Assembly (NCBI GenBank): GCA_020050695.1
Contig: JAGVKI010000210.1
Location: forward strand, 1 to 5,352
DNA length: 5,352 bases
Direction: 5' to 3'
From: Alphaproteobacteria bacterium
GTDB taxonomy: Bacteria; Pseudomonadota; Alphaproteobacteria; Rickettsiales; SXRF01
The position numbers were made by a program, and so were the translations under genes. The notes beneath the pieces are model-generated. The model saw only the letters and a program-made list of their open reading frames with translations. It did not search any database and was not told the DNA's origin. This document shows, one piece after another, positions 4,935 through 5,352 of this stretch (the stretch's first letter is position 1; every line of letters begins with the position of its first letter).

Positions 4935-5352
4935 ATGAAAACCGCTCTTATATTTCCAGGTCAGGGATCGCAGATTGTAGGTATGGGCAAAGCGCTGGCT
5001 GACCAGTTCGCTATTGCACGCCAGGTATTTGAAGAAGTTGATAGCGCCCTGGGTGAAAAACTCTCCGCTGTGATTTTCGAAGGCCCGCAGGAAACACTGA
5101 CGCTGACGCAAAATGCGCAGCCCGCCATTATGGCAACCTCCATCGCTGCGCTGCGTGTGCTCGAAAGCGAAGCGGGGTTTAAAGTAGCTGAGCGCGCTGT
5201 ATGCGTGGCCGGTCACTCGCTGGGCGAATATTCGGCGCTCTGTGCAGCTGGCGCACTTAGCCTTACCGATACGGCGCGCCTTCTTCGCGTGCGTGGCCAG
5301 GCAATGCAGCAGGCGGTTCCTGCCGGTCGTGGTGCGATGGCGGCGCTGCTGG
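4935..5352 (+). CDS. fabD: Malonyl-CoA:acyl carrier protein transacylase (N-terminal 139 residues; 3' end outside the window)
   Basis: FabD transfers malonyl from CoA to acyl carrier protein and supplies the extender unit for type II fatty-acid synthesis in the cytoplasm. The product opens MKTALIFPGQGSQIVGMG, with the oxyanion-loop GQGSQ at 9-13. TQNAQPAIMATS (58-69) follows. The nucleophile motif GHSLGEYSAL is at 93-102 with Ser95. RVRGQAMQQAVPAG (118-131) includes Arg120, which corresponds to the carboxylate-binding arginine. The catalytic histidine lies beyond the window. ATG 4935 is preferred because FabD proteins begin a few residues before FPGQGSQ; ATG 4887 would add 16 polar residues and also has an AAGGA at good spacing. 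The gene diverges from the rpsF operon. Confidence 0.95.
   Translation, partial: MKTALIFPGQGSQIVGMGKALADQFAIARQVFEEVDSALGEKLSAVIFEGPQETLTLTQNAQPAIMATSIAALRVLESEAGFKVAERAVCVAGHSLGEYSALCAAGALSLTDTARLLRVRGQAMQQAVPAGRGAMAALL

Overview
This window looks like a conserved housekeeping locus from an alphaproteobacterium of roughly balanced base composition. The basis is the gene order together with the protein sequences. On the minus strand the order is rpsF, rpsR, a DUF2232-type membrane protein, rplI, dnaB and alr. On the other side of an intergenic region, fabD is transcribed divergently. A DUF2232 gene inside the rpsR-rplI interval, a DnaB with an extra charged segment after Walker A, and fabD next to rpsF are all features I associate with Alphaproteobacteria. 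I cannot name a genus from the sequence.

Layout on the minus strand, read right to left: a probable rpsF promoter at about 4667-4697; a leader of about 110 nt with regulatory-looking secondary structure; rpsF (4551-4150); rpsR (4127-3870); a wobble-paired hairpin (3853-3812); the DUF2232 gene (3795-2860); a spacer with four imperfect 13-14 bp repeats (2855-2801); rplI (2751-2293); a strong intrinsic terminator (about 2265-2216); dnaB (2178-670); and alr (from 666), which runs off the left edge. On the plus strand, fabD starts at 4935 (or 4887) and runs off the right edge.

Three genes make small-subunit and large-subunit ribosomal proteins (S6, S18, L9). dnaB supplies the replicative helicase. 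alr supplies D-alanine for peptidoglycan. fabD loads malonate onto acyl carrier protein for fatty-acid synthesis. The cluster therefore joins translation, replication and envelope synthesis, and the membrane protein of unknown function is its only uncharacterised member. The rplI-dnaB terminator probably separates a ribosomal-protein unit from a dnaB-alr unit.

I see no mobile element, CRISPR array, tRNA or rRNA, and no evidence of a new multi-gene system. The points most worth following are regulatory: a candidate S6:S18 autoregulatory element in the rpsF leader with a competing helix next to the ribosome binding site, an 8-codon upstream ORF, the hairpin before the DUF2232 gene, and the repeats before rplI.
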